This document shows positions 47,282-55,674 of a stretch of 64,000 nt of DNA, one piece after another. How positions within the stretch are numbered: the first letter of the stretch is position 1; every line of letters begins with the position of its first letter. Source of the stretch: Telmatospirillum sp. (GTDB lineage: Bacteria > Pseudomonadota > Alphaproteobacteria > Rhodospirillales > Magnetospirillaceae); the NCBI GenBank assembly GCA_009712185.1, contig WASQ01000075.1, positions 40,577 through 104,576 of the forward strand. Reading direction: 5' to 3'. The position numbers and the translations under genes were made by a program. The notes beneath the pieces are model-generated. The model searched no databases. It was not told the origin of the DNA and worked only from the letters and a program-made list of their open reading frames with translations.

Positions 47282-47998
47282 ATGATGACCTCGCTTTTGA
47301 ACCAGACCGTTCTCGTGATCGGCGGCAGCTCCGGACTGGGACTGGCGACCGCCAGGGCCGCGGCCGGATCGGGCGCCCGCGTGCCGATCGCCTCCCGCGA
47401 CGACCGGCGCCGTCTCCCGGCGGTCGCCAGCATCGGGCATGACGCCACGGGACGGCCGGTCGACATCACGGACGACAGATCCGTCCAGGAGTTTTTCGCC
47501 ACCGGAGAAACCTGGGACCATGTGGTGGTTTCCGCCGCCGCCACCCGGATCGGCCCGATCGCCACCATGCCGCCGGCCGACGCCTATGACGCAGTGAACA
47601 GCAAATTCTGGGGAGCCGTCCGGGTGGCGCGCCATGCCCCGATCCGGGCAGGAGGATCGTTGACGCTGGTCGCCGGCTATCTGGCCACCCGCCCCGCCCC
47701 GGGACGCGCCCTGCAAAGCGCCATCAACGCCGCGCTGGAGGGGCTGACCCGGGGCCTGGCGCTGGAGCTGAAGCCGGTCCGGGTCAATGCGGTTTCCCCC
47801 GGCACCATCGACACGCCGCTCTGGCAGTCGATGCCGGACGCCGACCGCGCCGCCATGTTCGAGCGGGTGGCCGCAGCGCTTCCCGCCGGCCGCATCGGAC
47901 AGCCGGAGGATATCGCCGGACAGATCGTCCTGTTCATGGCGACACCCTTTGCCACCGGTACCGTCGTCACCATCGACGGTGGCGCGTCCATCGCGTGA
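47282..47998 (+). CDS. SDR-family protein lacking the catalytic Tyr/Lys
   Basis: A 238-aa Rossmann-fold protein. The cofactor motif is VIGGSSGLGLATARAA (TGXXXGXG-like, about 11-26). Normal SDR end features are present: VRVNAVSPGTIDTPLW, GRIGQPEDIAGQIVLFMA, TGTVVTIDGGASI. The active-site YXXXK segment, however, reads QSAIN (in ALQSAINAALEGLTRGLALE), so Tyr is Gln and Lys is Asn. It may still bind NAD(P) or act non-catalytically. Gene is 33 nt after the deacetylase and 36 nt before the DoxX gene, all probably under LysR control. Confidence 0.9.
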   Translation: MMTSLLNQTVLVIGGSSGLGLATARAAAGSGARVPIASRDDRRRLPAVASIGHDATGRPVDITDDRSVQEFFATGETWDHVVVSAAATRIGPIATMPPADAYDAVNSKFWGAVRVARHAPIRAGGSLTLVAGYLATRPAPGRALQSAINAALEGLTRGLALELKPVRVNAVSPGTIDTPLWQSMPDADRAAMFERVAAALPAGRIGQPEDIAGQIVLFMATPFATGTVVTIDGGASIA

Positions 47999-48034
47999 CC
48001 CGCCGCCGATCAGCGTTCCGGCGTTCCTTTTTCG

Positions 48035-48883
48035 ATGAAAGATCGCAGCATGACACCCCTTTTCCCCACCGTTTCCCCGGGCGCCGCCGGCAGGACCATC
48101 CCGGCCCGGGACCTGGGATATCTGCTTATCCGCCTTGCCCTGGGCGTCAACATCCTTGCGCACGCCCTGGCGCGGACCGGCGGCAATTACGATAAATTCG
48201 TCGCCTGGGCCGGCGGGCTGTTCGCCTCCACCCCCCTGCCCGCCTGGGCGGTGGGCGCGTTCGCCAGGGCGGTTCCTCCGGCCGAAGGGGCCATCGGCCT
48301 TCTGCTGCTTCTGGGGTTGTTCACGTCATGGGCGGCGGTGGCCGGCGGCCTTCTGATGATCGCGCTGATCTTCGGAATGGCGATGGTCCAGAACTGGGAA
48401 ATCGTCGGCGTTCAGATGATTTATGTCGCCTTTTATGCCGCCCTGGTCGCCCTCGCCGACCACGACCGCTTCAGCCTCGACCGCCTGCGCCCCGCCCGGC
48501 CGGGGCGCTGCCACCGTCCGGCCCTGGCCGGGGCAGGCCAGGGCCGGACGGCCCCTGCGACAGGTGCGGGCGCCGTCGTCATCGGGGTCACCGATGGGTC
48601 AGAACCCGTCCGAAGACCGGCGCCAGACGCTTCTGGACATCTTCGACGATGGTATAGACCACCGGCACGAAGATCAGGGACAGCAGGGTCGAGGAGATCA
48701 GACCGCCGATCACCACCACGGCCATCGGCTGGCGGAACTCGGCGTCGGCGCCGATGCCGAGCGCCGTGGGAAGCATGCCGGCGACCATGGCGACGGTCGT
48801 CATCACGATCGGCCGGGCCCGCTTCGCCCCGGCGTCAAGCAGCGCGGAATGCCTGTCCATCCCCTGATCCCGCTCCGCCATGA
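48035..48883 (+). CDS. DoxX-family membrane protein, probable stop-loss readthrough
   Basis: The first about 155 residues match DoxX-like four-helix membrane proteins (LLIRLALGVNILAHALART, PLPAWAVGAFARAVPPAEGAIGLLLLLGLFT, LLMIALIFGMAMVQNWEIVG, MIYVAFYAALVALADHD). Such proteins are usually 130-160 aa. The frame then continues, with Arg/Pro/Ser-rich low-complexity sequence, through a strong hairpin (48514-48551) and on antisense to the last 296 nt of the RND gene, to a stop at 48883. I infer the native stop near 48510 was lost or that a frameshift exists. Role unknown; some members take part in thiosulfate or quinol metabolism or in redox stress. Confidence 0.75.
   Translation: MKDRSMTPLFPTVSPGAAGRTIPARDLGYLLIRLALGVNILAHALARTGGNYDKFVAWAGGLFASTPLPAWAVGAFARAVPPAEGAIGLLLLLGLFTSWAAVAGGLLMIALIFGMAMVQNWEIVGVQMIYVAFYAALVALADHDRFSLDRLRPARPGRCHRPALAGAGQGRTAPATGAGAVVIGVTDGSEPVRRPAPDASGHLRRWYRPPARRSGTAGSRRSDRRSPPRPSAGGTRRRRRCRAPWEACRRPWRRSSSRSAGPASPRRQAARNACPSPDPAPP
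48514..48551. terminator. 16-bp hairpin between DoxX and RND genes
   Basis: A perfect stem of 16 bp (48514-48529 with 48536-48551; core CCGGCCCTGGCC) and a 6-nt loop, between convergent transcripts and 37 nt after the RND stop. It lies inside the extended DoxX frame, which argues that frame's tail is not native coding sequence. Confidence 0.75.
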
Positions 48884-51632
48884 TGGCGTATTCGACCAGC
48901 AGAATGGAATTCTTGGTGACAATTCCCATCAGCATGGTGATGCCGATCAGCGACGACATCGACAGGGCCATGCCGCAAGCCAGCAGCGCCAGGATCGCCC
49001 CGCCAAGACTCAAGGGCAACGCCGTCATGATGGTGTAGGGCTGGCAGGGATTGCGGAACAGCAGGGTCAGAACCGCGATGTTCAGGATCATCCCGGTCAA
49101 CAGGGCCTGGGCGAACCCCATGAACATGATCTGCATCTGCTCCAGATTGCCATAGCTGGGGCGGTTGATGCCGGGCGGCAACGTCCGCAACGCCGGAAGC
49201 TGGTCGATGGCGGCCATCGCGCTGCCCAGGTCCAGGCCGTGCAGTTCGGCCTCGACCGAGACATTCCGCGCCTGATCGAAGCGATTGATCTCGGCGTCGG
49301 ACGAGCCCATCACAATGTCGGCCACGGACCGCAGCGGGACCAGAGTTTGTGACGCGGTCCGCACCCTGAGGTTGGCGATGACGTCGAGGTCCTGGCGCCA
49401 CCGGGGATCGATCAGGACGCGGATCGGGACCTGGCGCCCGACCATGTCGAATTTGGCGCTGTTGACATCGATGTCGCCCAGGGTGGCAATGCGGGCGACC
49501 TGGCCGATCGCGCTGACCGAGACCCCCTGCTCCGCGGAGGCGGACAGCCGGGGCCTGATCTGGATCTCGGGGCGCAGGACGGCCGCCGTCGATGACACAT
49601 TGGTCAAAAACGGCAGATCCTGCATCTGACGGCGCAGAGTGTCCGCCACCTCGTCCAGGGTTTTGACATCCTCGGAGGTGAGCCGGATGGTCACATCCTT
49701 GGATTCGACGCCCTCCAGAGCATTGAATCCGATCCTGACGCCGGGGATACGCTTCAGTTCGGCGCCGACGTCAGTCTGAAAGGCCTTCCGGCTCATCCGC
49801 TTGCCGGGCTCCGTCAGAACCACGAACACGCGGCCCGTGCGCACCTGATCCCCGTGTCCGGCCCAGGACCAGACATGCGCCACCTCCGGCCGCTTCAACA
49901 GGATGTCCGTCACCTTTCGTCCGACACCGTCGGTATCATCCAGCGTGGCTCCTGGCGGCAGGGAATATTCGAGGATCGAAATGCCGGAATCGAGTTCCGG
50001 CAGAAACTCGAACGGCAATGTCGCCGCCAGTCCGAGGGAGCCGGCGAAAAACGCCGCCCCCGCGAGAACGGTCCGCCAGCGATGACCAAGACACCAGGAC
50101 AACAGCCTCAGATATCCCTCGCGCCAGGCCGGCGGGGCCGGTTCCGGCGCGCTGGGCTTCATCAGATAGGCCGCCATCATGGGGGTGATCAGGCGGGCCA
50201 CCAGCAAAGAGACAAGAACCGCGACCGCCACCGTGATCCCGAAGGACCGGAAATACTGCCCCGACACCCCGGACATGAAGGAGACCGGGACGAACACCAC
50301 GACGATGGTCATCGTCGTGGCGATCACCGCCAGACCAATCTCGTCGGCGGCCTCCAGCGCCGCGGCGAACGGCTTCTTTCCGAGCCGGATATGCCGGACG
50401 ATATTTTCGATCTCGACGATGGCGTCATCGACCAGCAACCCCACCACCAGGGCGACCGCCAGCAGCGTGACGCCATTGAACGTGAAGCCAAGCCACTTCA
50501 TCGCGAGCACGGTGGGGATCGCCGAGAGCGGCATGGCGAGAGAGGCGATGCCGGTGGCCCGGCTGTCGCGCAGAAACCACCAGACCACCGCAACCGCCAG
50601 CAGACTGCCGATCACCAGCGATTCGATCGATGCCCAGAAGGAATCCCGGGTAAATTTGACGAAATCGAGGACCAGTTCGATGCGGACGTCGGGGTAGTCC
50701 CTGCGGATCTCCTCCATCTTGCGCGCAACGCCGTCGGCCATCGTGACCTCGGACGAATTGGGCGCCCGCGACAGGGCGATTCCCAGGCTGGGAACCCCAT
50801 TCAGGCGGGAAATGCTCCGTAGTTCGGAACTTCCGTCGACCACGTCCCCCAGGGACGACAGGCGGATCTTGCCGCCTTCCGGCAGGGCGATCTCGGTATC
50901 GGCAAGCTCGCCGACACTGGTCGCGGTTCCCAGCGTCCGGATCGATTGCTCCGCATTGCCGACGGCGCCCCGCCCGCCCGGCAGGTCGAGATTGAGGGTG
51001 CGCAGCCGCTGGTTGACCTCTTCGGCGGTTATCCCGAAGGCCATCAACCGGCCGGGATCCAGATTGATCCGGACTTCACGGCTCTGTCCGCCGAACCGGT
51101 CGACGCGCCCCACGCCGGGCACATGGGTCAGTGCCCGCGAGATCTCGTTATCGACCAGCCAGGACAGTTCCTCCATCGAACGCCGGTCCGAGGTCACGTT
51201 GTAGATCAGGACCGTCCCGCCGGCGACATCCTGACGGGTCACCTGGGGTTCCTCGATATCCTGAGGCAGTTCGGAACGGACATGGGAAACCGCGTCCCGC
51301 ACGTCATTGACCGCGCGATCGGTGTTGTAGCCGATCTTGAATTCCAGAACGGTCTGCGATGATCCCTCCACCACGGTGGAGGTCATATGGTCCAGACCGG
51401 CGATCCGGCCAACCGCCTTTTCGATCCGCTTGGTGACCTGCGTCTCCAGTTCCGCAGGTGATCCGCCGGACCTCGCGACCGTGACGGTGACAACGGGAAA
51501 ATCGATATCGGGATTCCCCGCCACATCCATGGAAAGAGCGGCCAGGATTCCGCCGAACATCAGAAGAACGAACAGAACGATCGGCGGAATCGGATGGTGA
51601 ATGGCGAGCGACGAGATATTGGTTCGCGACAT
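48588..51632 (-). CDS. RND-family multidrug efflux transporter
   Basis: A 1014-aa inner-membrane pump subunit (AcrB-like). Start ATG MSRTNISS with GAGG six nt upstream; a GTG 12 nt earlier overlaps the adaptor stop. It has the RND pattern: N-terminal TM (PPIVLFVLLMFGGILAALSM), FPVVTVTVARSGGSPAELET, first periplasmic loop, LVVGLLVDDAIVEIENIVRH with the proton-relay Asp pair of TM4, RLITPMMAAYLM, then a repeated second half ending LIGITMLMGIVTKNSILLVEYA and the C-terminal TM set (LISSTLLSLIFVPVVYTIVED). It exports drugs or metabolites with the adaptor encoded just upstream. No outer-membrane TolC-type factor in the operon. Confidence 0.95.
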   Translation of the reverse strand: MSRTNISSLAIHHPIPPIVLFVLLMFGGILAALSMDVAGNPDIDFPVVTVTVARSGGSPAELETQVTKRIEKAVGRIAGLDHMTSTVVEGSSQTVLEFKIGYNTDRAVNDVRDAVSHVRSELPQDIEEPQVTRQDVAGGTVLIYNVTSDRRSMEELSWLVDNEISRALTHVPGVGRVDRFGGQSREVRINLDPGRLMAFGITAEEVNQRLRTLNLDLPGGRGAVGNAEQSIRTLGTATSVGELADTEIALPEGGKIRLSSLGDVVDGSSELRSISRLNGVPSLGIALSRAPNSSEVTMADGVARKMEEIRRDYPDVRIELVLDFVKFTRDSFWASIESLVIGSLLAVAVVWWFLRDSRATGIASLAMPLSAIPTVLAMKWLGFTFNGVTLLAVALVVGLLVDDAIVEIENIVRHIRLGKKPFAAALEAADEIGLAVIATTMTIVVVFVPVSFMSGVSGQYFRSFGITVAVAVLVSLLVARLITPMMAAYLMKPSAPEPAPPAWREGYLRLLSWCLGHRWRTVLAGAAFFAGSLGLAATLPFEFLPELDSGISILEYSLPPGATLDDTDGVGRKVTDILLKRPEVAHVWSWAGHGDQVRTGRVFVVLTEPGKRMSRKAFQTDVGAELKRIPGVRIGFNALEGVESKDVTIRLTSEDVKTLDEVADTLRRQMQDLPFLTNVSSTAAVLRPEIQIRPRLSASAEQGVSVSAIGQVARIATLGDIDVNSAKFDMVGRQVPIRVLIDPRWRQDLDVIANLRVRTASQTLVPLRSVADIVMGSSDAEINRFDQARNVSVEAELHGLDLGSAMAAIDQLPALRTLPPGINRPSYGNLEQMQIMFMGFAQALLTGMILNIAVLTLLFRNPCQPYTIMTALPLSLGGAILALLACGMALSMSSLIGITMLMGIVTKNSILLVEYAIMAERDQGMDRHSALLDAGAKRARPIVMTTVAMVAGMLPTALGIGADAEFRQPMAVVVIGGLISSTLLSLIFVPVVYTIVEDVQKRLAPVFGRVLTHR

Positions 51633-51640
51633 GGGCGACC

Positions 51641-52798
51641 TCACTCCGTCACGGCCGGAACGGGACCGGATCCGGTATCCGTCCCGGCGATGGCGACATG
51701 GTCGCCATCTTTCAGATGACCCGCGCCGACCTCAACGACCCTGTCCCCGGCCTCCAGCCCCTGCGTGACCGCAACCAGAGCCCCCTGGCGCGCGCCCAGC
51801 ATCAGCGGCCGCAGGATAACCCGCTCCCCGTCCGCCACGACAAAGGCGGAGGGCTTGTTGTCCTGGTATGTCACGGCCCTTTCCGGGATCACAACCGCGC
51901 CGACCTCGCCCAGGTCGATGCGCCCGGCGACGAACATCCCGGGCAGCAATCCCGCCCCTTTGGGAATGTCGATGCGGACCCGGCCCTGGCGGGTTCGGGG
52001 ATCGACCGTCGGTTCCACCATGCGGACGAGACCGGTCGCGGCCCGGGATTCGGCGGCCGGTTCGGCACCGGATCCGTCGATGGCGAACAACACCTTCTGA
52101 CCCGGCGCGATCCGCGCCAGATCGCCTTCGGGCAGATCGGCCACCAGCTCGACGCGATCGTCACGGATCATCCGGAACAGGTCGCTTCCACCCGTGGTCA
52201 GGACAGCCCCGAGATGGGCGTTTCTGGCGGTAATCGTGCCAGCCGCCGGAGCACGCACCTCGGCCTGCTGCAATTTGACGCGCGCGAGCGACAGATTGGC
52301 CCGCGCCACCTCGACCCGCGCACGGGCCGTCTCAGCCTGGGCACGTCGCTCATCGAACGTCATCCGGCTCATCCAGCCGCCCTTGACCAGATCCTCGGCC
52401 CGGCGGGCGTTGGCCTCCGCCTCCCGGCTCTGCGCCTCGGCCTCCATCAGGGCGGCCTCCTGCAGGCGGACCTGCGCCTGAAGGGTCCGATCGTCAAAGC
52501 GGGCCAGCACCTGCCCCCGGGTGACGTGATCGCCGATATCGGCCAGCACGGCGACCAGGGCCAGGTCGCCGGCCTCCGTTCCGATCGGCAGTTCGTCCAT
52601 GGCCGTTACCGATCCGGTTACCAGCAGACGGACCGGGACCTGTCCCCGGGCCGCCTGGACCACGGTGACCGTGAGGGATGGTCGTGGCGGTGCTTTCCCC
52701 GTAACGGCCTCGCGCGGGGGCAGGAACAGGACCACGGCACCCGCCAGCAGAACGCCCAGCAGCCCGGTTCCCCCAAGAAGTTTTGTCGTCCTTGTCAT
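51641..52798 (-). CDS. RND efflux periplasmic adaptor (membrane-fusion protein)
   Basis: 385 aa from the ATG of MTRTTKLLGG; the longer frame reads into the MipA gene and is excluded. An N-terminal hydrophobic anchor (GGTGLLGVLLAGAVVLFLPP) precedes the lipoyl half (IGTEAGDLALVAVLADIGDHVTRGQVLA), the helical hairpin (about 110-170), the second lipoyl half (VRAPAAGTITARNAHLGAVL), a beta barrel (VELVADLPEGDLARIAPGQKVL) and the membrane-proximal domain (VVIPERAVTYQDNKPSAFVV). It works with the RND pump 8 nt downstream. The mipA gene ends 50 nt upstream, so mipA-adaptor-RND form one operon. Confidence 0.94.
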   Translation of the reverse strand: MTRTTKLLGGTGLLGVLLAGAVVLFLPPREAVTGKAPPRPSLTVTVVQAARGQVPVRLLVTGSVTAMDELPIGTEAGDLALVAVLADIGDHVTRGQVLARFDDRTLQAQVRLQEAALMEAEAQSREAEANARRAEDLVKGGWMSRMTFDERRAQAETARARVEVARANLSLARVKLQQAEVRAPAAGTITARNAHLGAVLTTGGSDLFRMIRDDRVELVADLPEGDLARIAPGQKVLFAIDGSGAEPAAESRAATGLVRMVEPTVDPRTRQGRVRIDIPKGAGLLPGMFVAGRIDLGEVGAVVIPERAVTYQDNKPSAFVVADGERVILRPLMLGARQGALVAVTQGLEAGDRVVEVGAGHLKDGDHVAIAGTDTGSGPVPAVTE

Positions 52799-52848
52799 GA
52801 TCCTGTTCCCCGACAGCCCGCTCCGGCTGTTTCCCCCGTCGACGTCGT

Positions 52849-53646
52849 TCAGAAGCTGTAACGGACGCCCAGTCGCCCGGACAGTTGCAGGCGCCGTTGG
52901 GTGACGGGACTTTTCCCCGCGTCGCCGATCAGCCAGTCGGACCCCATGGCGCCGGTCAGCGCCCATCCGCCGCACAGCGCATAGACGCCGTCCAGCCCGA
53001 AACCGACGGCTTGGAACCCCGCGCCGGCGTCGAAGGCGCGTTTCCCCGACGCCGCCGCCTGTAAGGGCGTCACGCCGAAAAAATGCCTCATATGCTGATC
53101 ATCGGCCCATTTCGCGTGAACAGCCCCGGACAGGGTCAGCGACTCGGTGACCGGCGCCTCGGTTCCCATCGAAAAGTCGACCGTCGTGCCATAGGCGCCG
53201 GTAAATCCGCGGGCCGCGGTCGCCCCGAATTCCAGGAAGCCCAGGGTATAAGTCGCGGCCGCGCCGACGAGGAACGAATGCTTGACGTTGCCAAGACCGT
53301 GCAGTTCCGCGCGGTCGTCCTTTTCCAACCGACCGCCGTTATATCCCAGCGCGGTCGCCAGCCGGAAATTTCCGAGACGGACGGGGGTCGTCCCAATTCC
53401 ACCGTTCCCGGCGAAGAAGGTCCCCTGGTCATAGACGATATCCGCCGATCCGGCCGGTGACACCTTGGCGCGGTTCGATCCCTCATAGCGCGGCGCCACC
53501 CCGACGCCGCCGTCCAGCGTGACATCCCAACCGCTCCGCCCTCCGTTACCGGCTCCGGCGGCGCCCTCAGCCGCGGCGGCGGGCAGGGACAGGACGGTCA
53601 GCACGGTGCCCAGCACCGAAACCGACCGGCATGCCTGGTTTTGCAT
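52849..53646 (-). CDS. MipA/OmpV-family outer-membrane protein
   Basis: 265 aa from the ATG of MQNQACRSV, 9 nt after AGGAGG; the upstream in-frame ATG touches the SD. Signal peptide about 1-26 (VSVLGTVLTVLSLPAAAAEG). The mature barrel matches MipA/OmpV: WDVTLDGGVGVAPRYEGSNR, FRLATALGYNGGRLEKDD, FLVGAAATYTLGFLEFGATAARGF, and a terminal aromatic (GVRYSF). Some members scaffold murein enzymes, others are induced by antibiotics as part of efflux operons, the likelier role here given the RND genes directly downstream. Confidence 0.9.
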   Translation of the reverse strand: MQNQACRSVSVLGTVLTVLSLPAAAAEGAAGAGNGGRSGWDVTLDGGVGVAPRYEGSNRAKVSPAGSADIVYDQGTFFAGNGGIGTTPVRLGNFRLATALGYNGGRLEKDDRAELHGLGNVKHSFLVGAAATYTLGFLEFGATAARGFTGAYGTTVDFSMGTEAPVTESLTLSGAVHAKWADDQHMRHFFGVTPLQAAASGKRAFDAGAGFQAVGFGLDGVYALCGGWALTGAMGSDWLIGDAGKSPVTQRRLQLSGRLGVRYSF

Positions 53647-53714
53647 ATTGTTCATCCTCCTGATGGAAAAGCGCAAGTCAGGCCCGCACTTTTCCTAAAC
53701 CGAAAGGAGGATCG

Positions 53715-53726
53715 ATGTAAATGTAA
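53715..53726. promoter_or_regulatory. Direct repeat ATGTAAATGTAA upstream of mipA
   Basis: On the - strand, TTACATTTACAT lies about 70 nt before the mipA start, in an AT-rich patch. Tandem hexamers of this kind resemble binding boxes of OmpR-family response regulators (QseB/PmrA-like). No such regulator gene is in the window. Confidence 0.4.
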
Positions 53727-53746
53727 TTTTTATCGTTTACCGTGAA

Positions 53747-55555
53747 TTATTGATCGAAATTCACCTCGTCTCGACCATCATCCCGCCATCTTCTCAGCGC
53801 CGCACCCAAGGTAATGACAACAGACGCCCAGTCGCCCCGGGCAGTCTGGTGAAAGACGCGCATGGTCGGATACCAGGGCGACCGGACCTCACCCTCCAAC
53901 CACCTCCAGCAGCCATCGAACCGGGACAGCAGCCAGACCGGTTTGCCAAGCGCGCCCGCCAGATGCGCGACCGATGTGTCCACAGCGATGACCAGATCCA
54001 GGACCGACACCAACGCGGCGGTATCGGCAAAGTCCCGGACTTCGCTCATCGCGTCGAACACATGGACGTCGGGGGGAAGGCCTGCCGTTGCCGCCGCGGC
54101 CTCACCTTTTTGCAGGCTGATCCACTGGATGCCGCCGATCCTGAGGACGTCGTGAAACAACGCCAGGGACATGCTGCGCCGCCTGTCCAGAAGATGCGCG
54201 CCGCGCTGTTCGGGCCGGGGCGCGCCGGCCCAGACCAGACCCACGCGCCGTCCCCGCGACGGCTCCAGCCTTTGCCGCCACGCATCGGCCAATCCGGGAT
54301 CCGCGGTCAGATAGGGGACCGGCACCGGGGCTCCACCGGTTCCTGCTCCGGTCATCCCGGCAAGGCTCATCAACGGAATATGGCAGTCGTACGCCGGAAG
54401 CGCCCCGTCGGTCGAGACGACCCCGCCAAGCCCGGGAAGCCCCCGCATCAGGCGGATCAACGCCGGATACACCCGCAACAGGACGGTCCCTCCCGCATTG
54501 GCGGCAATGACGGGCGCGTAACGCGCGAACTGGAGAACGTCGCCCAATCCCTGCTCGGCATCGATCAACAGAGTTCGTCCGTTCAAGGGCCCGCCGTCCC
54601 ATGCCGGTCCCGGCAGGGGGTGACGCCGGAAGGGGCTGCGCGGGATCAGCCGGCGCCACTCGAACTCGCGCCACCCCTCCGCGAACCGCCCCATTTTCAG
54701 CAGGACAGAGGACATGTTGTAATGGATCTCGGCATCACCGGGGGCCAGCCGGAGCGCCCGGGAGAACACCTGCTCCGCCTGGGGCAGACGGCCATCGGCC
54801 CGGAGCGCGTTGCCGAGATTGTTATAGGAAGCGGCGTCTCCCGGTTGCAGGGTGATGCCGTTCCGGCACAGACGGACGGCGCCCCCGATATCGCCCAGGT
54901 CGATCAACGCCGCGCTCAGGTTGACCGCCGCCGCGGCGAAGTCGGGCGCCAGCGCCAGGGCCCGCCGGAACGCGGAGAGAGCAGCCTCGTCCGCTCCGGT
55001 TTCCATCAGGGCGGTCCCCAGATTGTTCCAGGCGCCGGGATCGGACGGGCGGATGACAAGCGCCCGCCGGCAGACGGGAATGGCCTCGCGCGGATGGTCC
55101 GCATCGATCAGCAGGGCCGCCAGATTGGCGTAAGGCTGAGGGGCGGCCGGCGCCAGCGCGATCGCCTGCCGGAAAGCCCGGGCGGCCTCCTCCCGCCGGC
55201 CCAGGGCGCCCAGCGTATTGCCGAGATTGTTGTGCAGATCGGCCGACAGGGGATCGCCCATGATCGCCAGCCGGTACTGGATCAAGGCGTCTGAGGCCTC
55301 TCCCGCCGCCAGCAGCAGTCCGGCCAGCGCCCCCCTGGCGGCCGTGGACCCCGGATCGAGCGCCAGCGCCCTCAGGAAAGCCCTCCGGGCCGTTTGCGCG
55401 GACGCCATGTCCTGCAAGGCCAATCCCGACGCCAGCCAGACTCCGCCGGCATCGGGAACGGCTTTCAGGATCTCGCGGTAGGCGGCCAGAGCCTCGGCGG
55501 GAGCGCCATCACCATGGCGGGAGAGAGCGGCGGCGAAAAGGGGGGCGATATCCAT
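53747..55555 (-). CDS. TPR protein with glycosyltransferase-family-9-like C-terminal domain
   Basis: A 602-aa cytoplasmic protein. Residues about 1-310 are some eight TPR units (e.g. LHNNLGNTLGALGRREEAA, PYANLAALLIDADHPREAI, AWNNLGTALMETGADEAALS, SYNNLGNALRADGRLPQAEQ). The C-terminal part (about 320-590) resembles a GT-B/ADP-heptose-like transferase: GRTLLIDAEQGLGDVLQFARY, VGLVWAGAP, WISLQKGE, DTAALVSVLDLVIAVDTSVAHLAGALGKPVWLL. The acceptor is unknown; similar proteins occur near flagellin- or surface-glycosylation loci. Ends 101 nt from mipA but transcribed toward it. Confidence 0.85.
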   Translation of the reverse strand: MDIAPLFAAALSRHGDGAPAEALAAYREILKAVPDAGGVWLASGLALQDMASAQTARRAFLRALALDPGSTAARGALAGLLLAAGEASDALIQYRLAIMGDPLSADLHNNLGNTLGALGRREEAARAFRQAIALAPAAPQPYANLAALLIDADHPREAIPVCRRALVIRPSDPGAWNNLGTALMETGADEAALSAFRRALALAPDFAAAAVNLSAALIDLGDIGGAVRLCRNGITLQPGDAASYNNLGNALRADGRLPQAEQVFSRALRLAPGDAEIHYNMSSVLLKMGRFAEGWREFEWRRLIPRSPFRRHPLPGPAWDGGPLNGRTLLIDAEQGLGDVLQFARYAPVIAANAGGTVLLRVYPALIRLMRGLPGLGGVVSTDGALPAYDCHIPLMSLAGMTGAGTGGAPVPVPYLTADPGLADAWRQRLEPSRGRRVGLVWAGAPRPEQRGAHLLDRRRSMSLALFHDVLRIGGIQWISLQKGEAAAATAGLPPDVHVFDAMSEVRDFADTAALVSVLDLVIAVDTSVAHLAGALGKPVWLLSRFDGCWRWLEGEVRSPWYPTMRVFHQTARGDWASVVITLGAALRRWRDDGRDEVNFDQ

Positions 55556-55674
55556 TCCGGATCAGATGTCCTTCATCGGCAGGCTGGAACCGACCATACC
55601 CGAAAGCGGCGCGACGGGCATGCCCCGCCTCACGGACGCCCCCGCCCCCCCCCGCCGCGGCGGGCCCACCCGGA

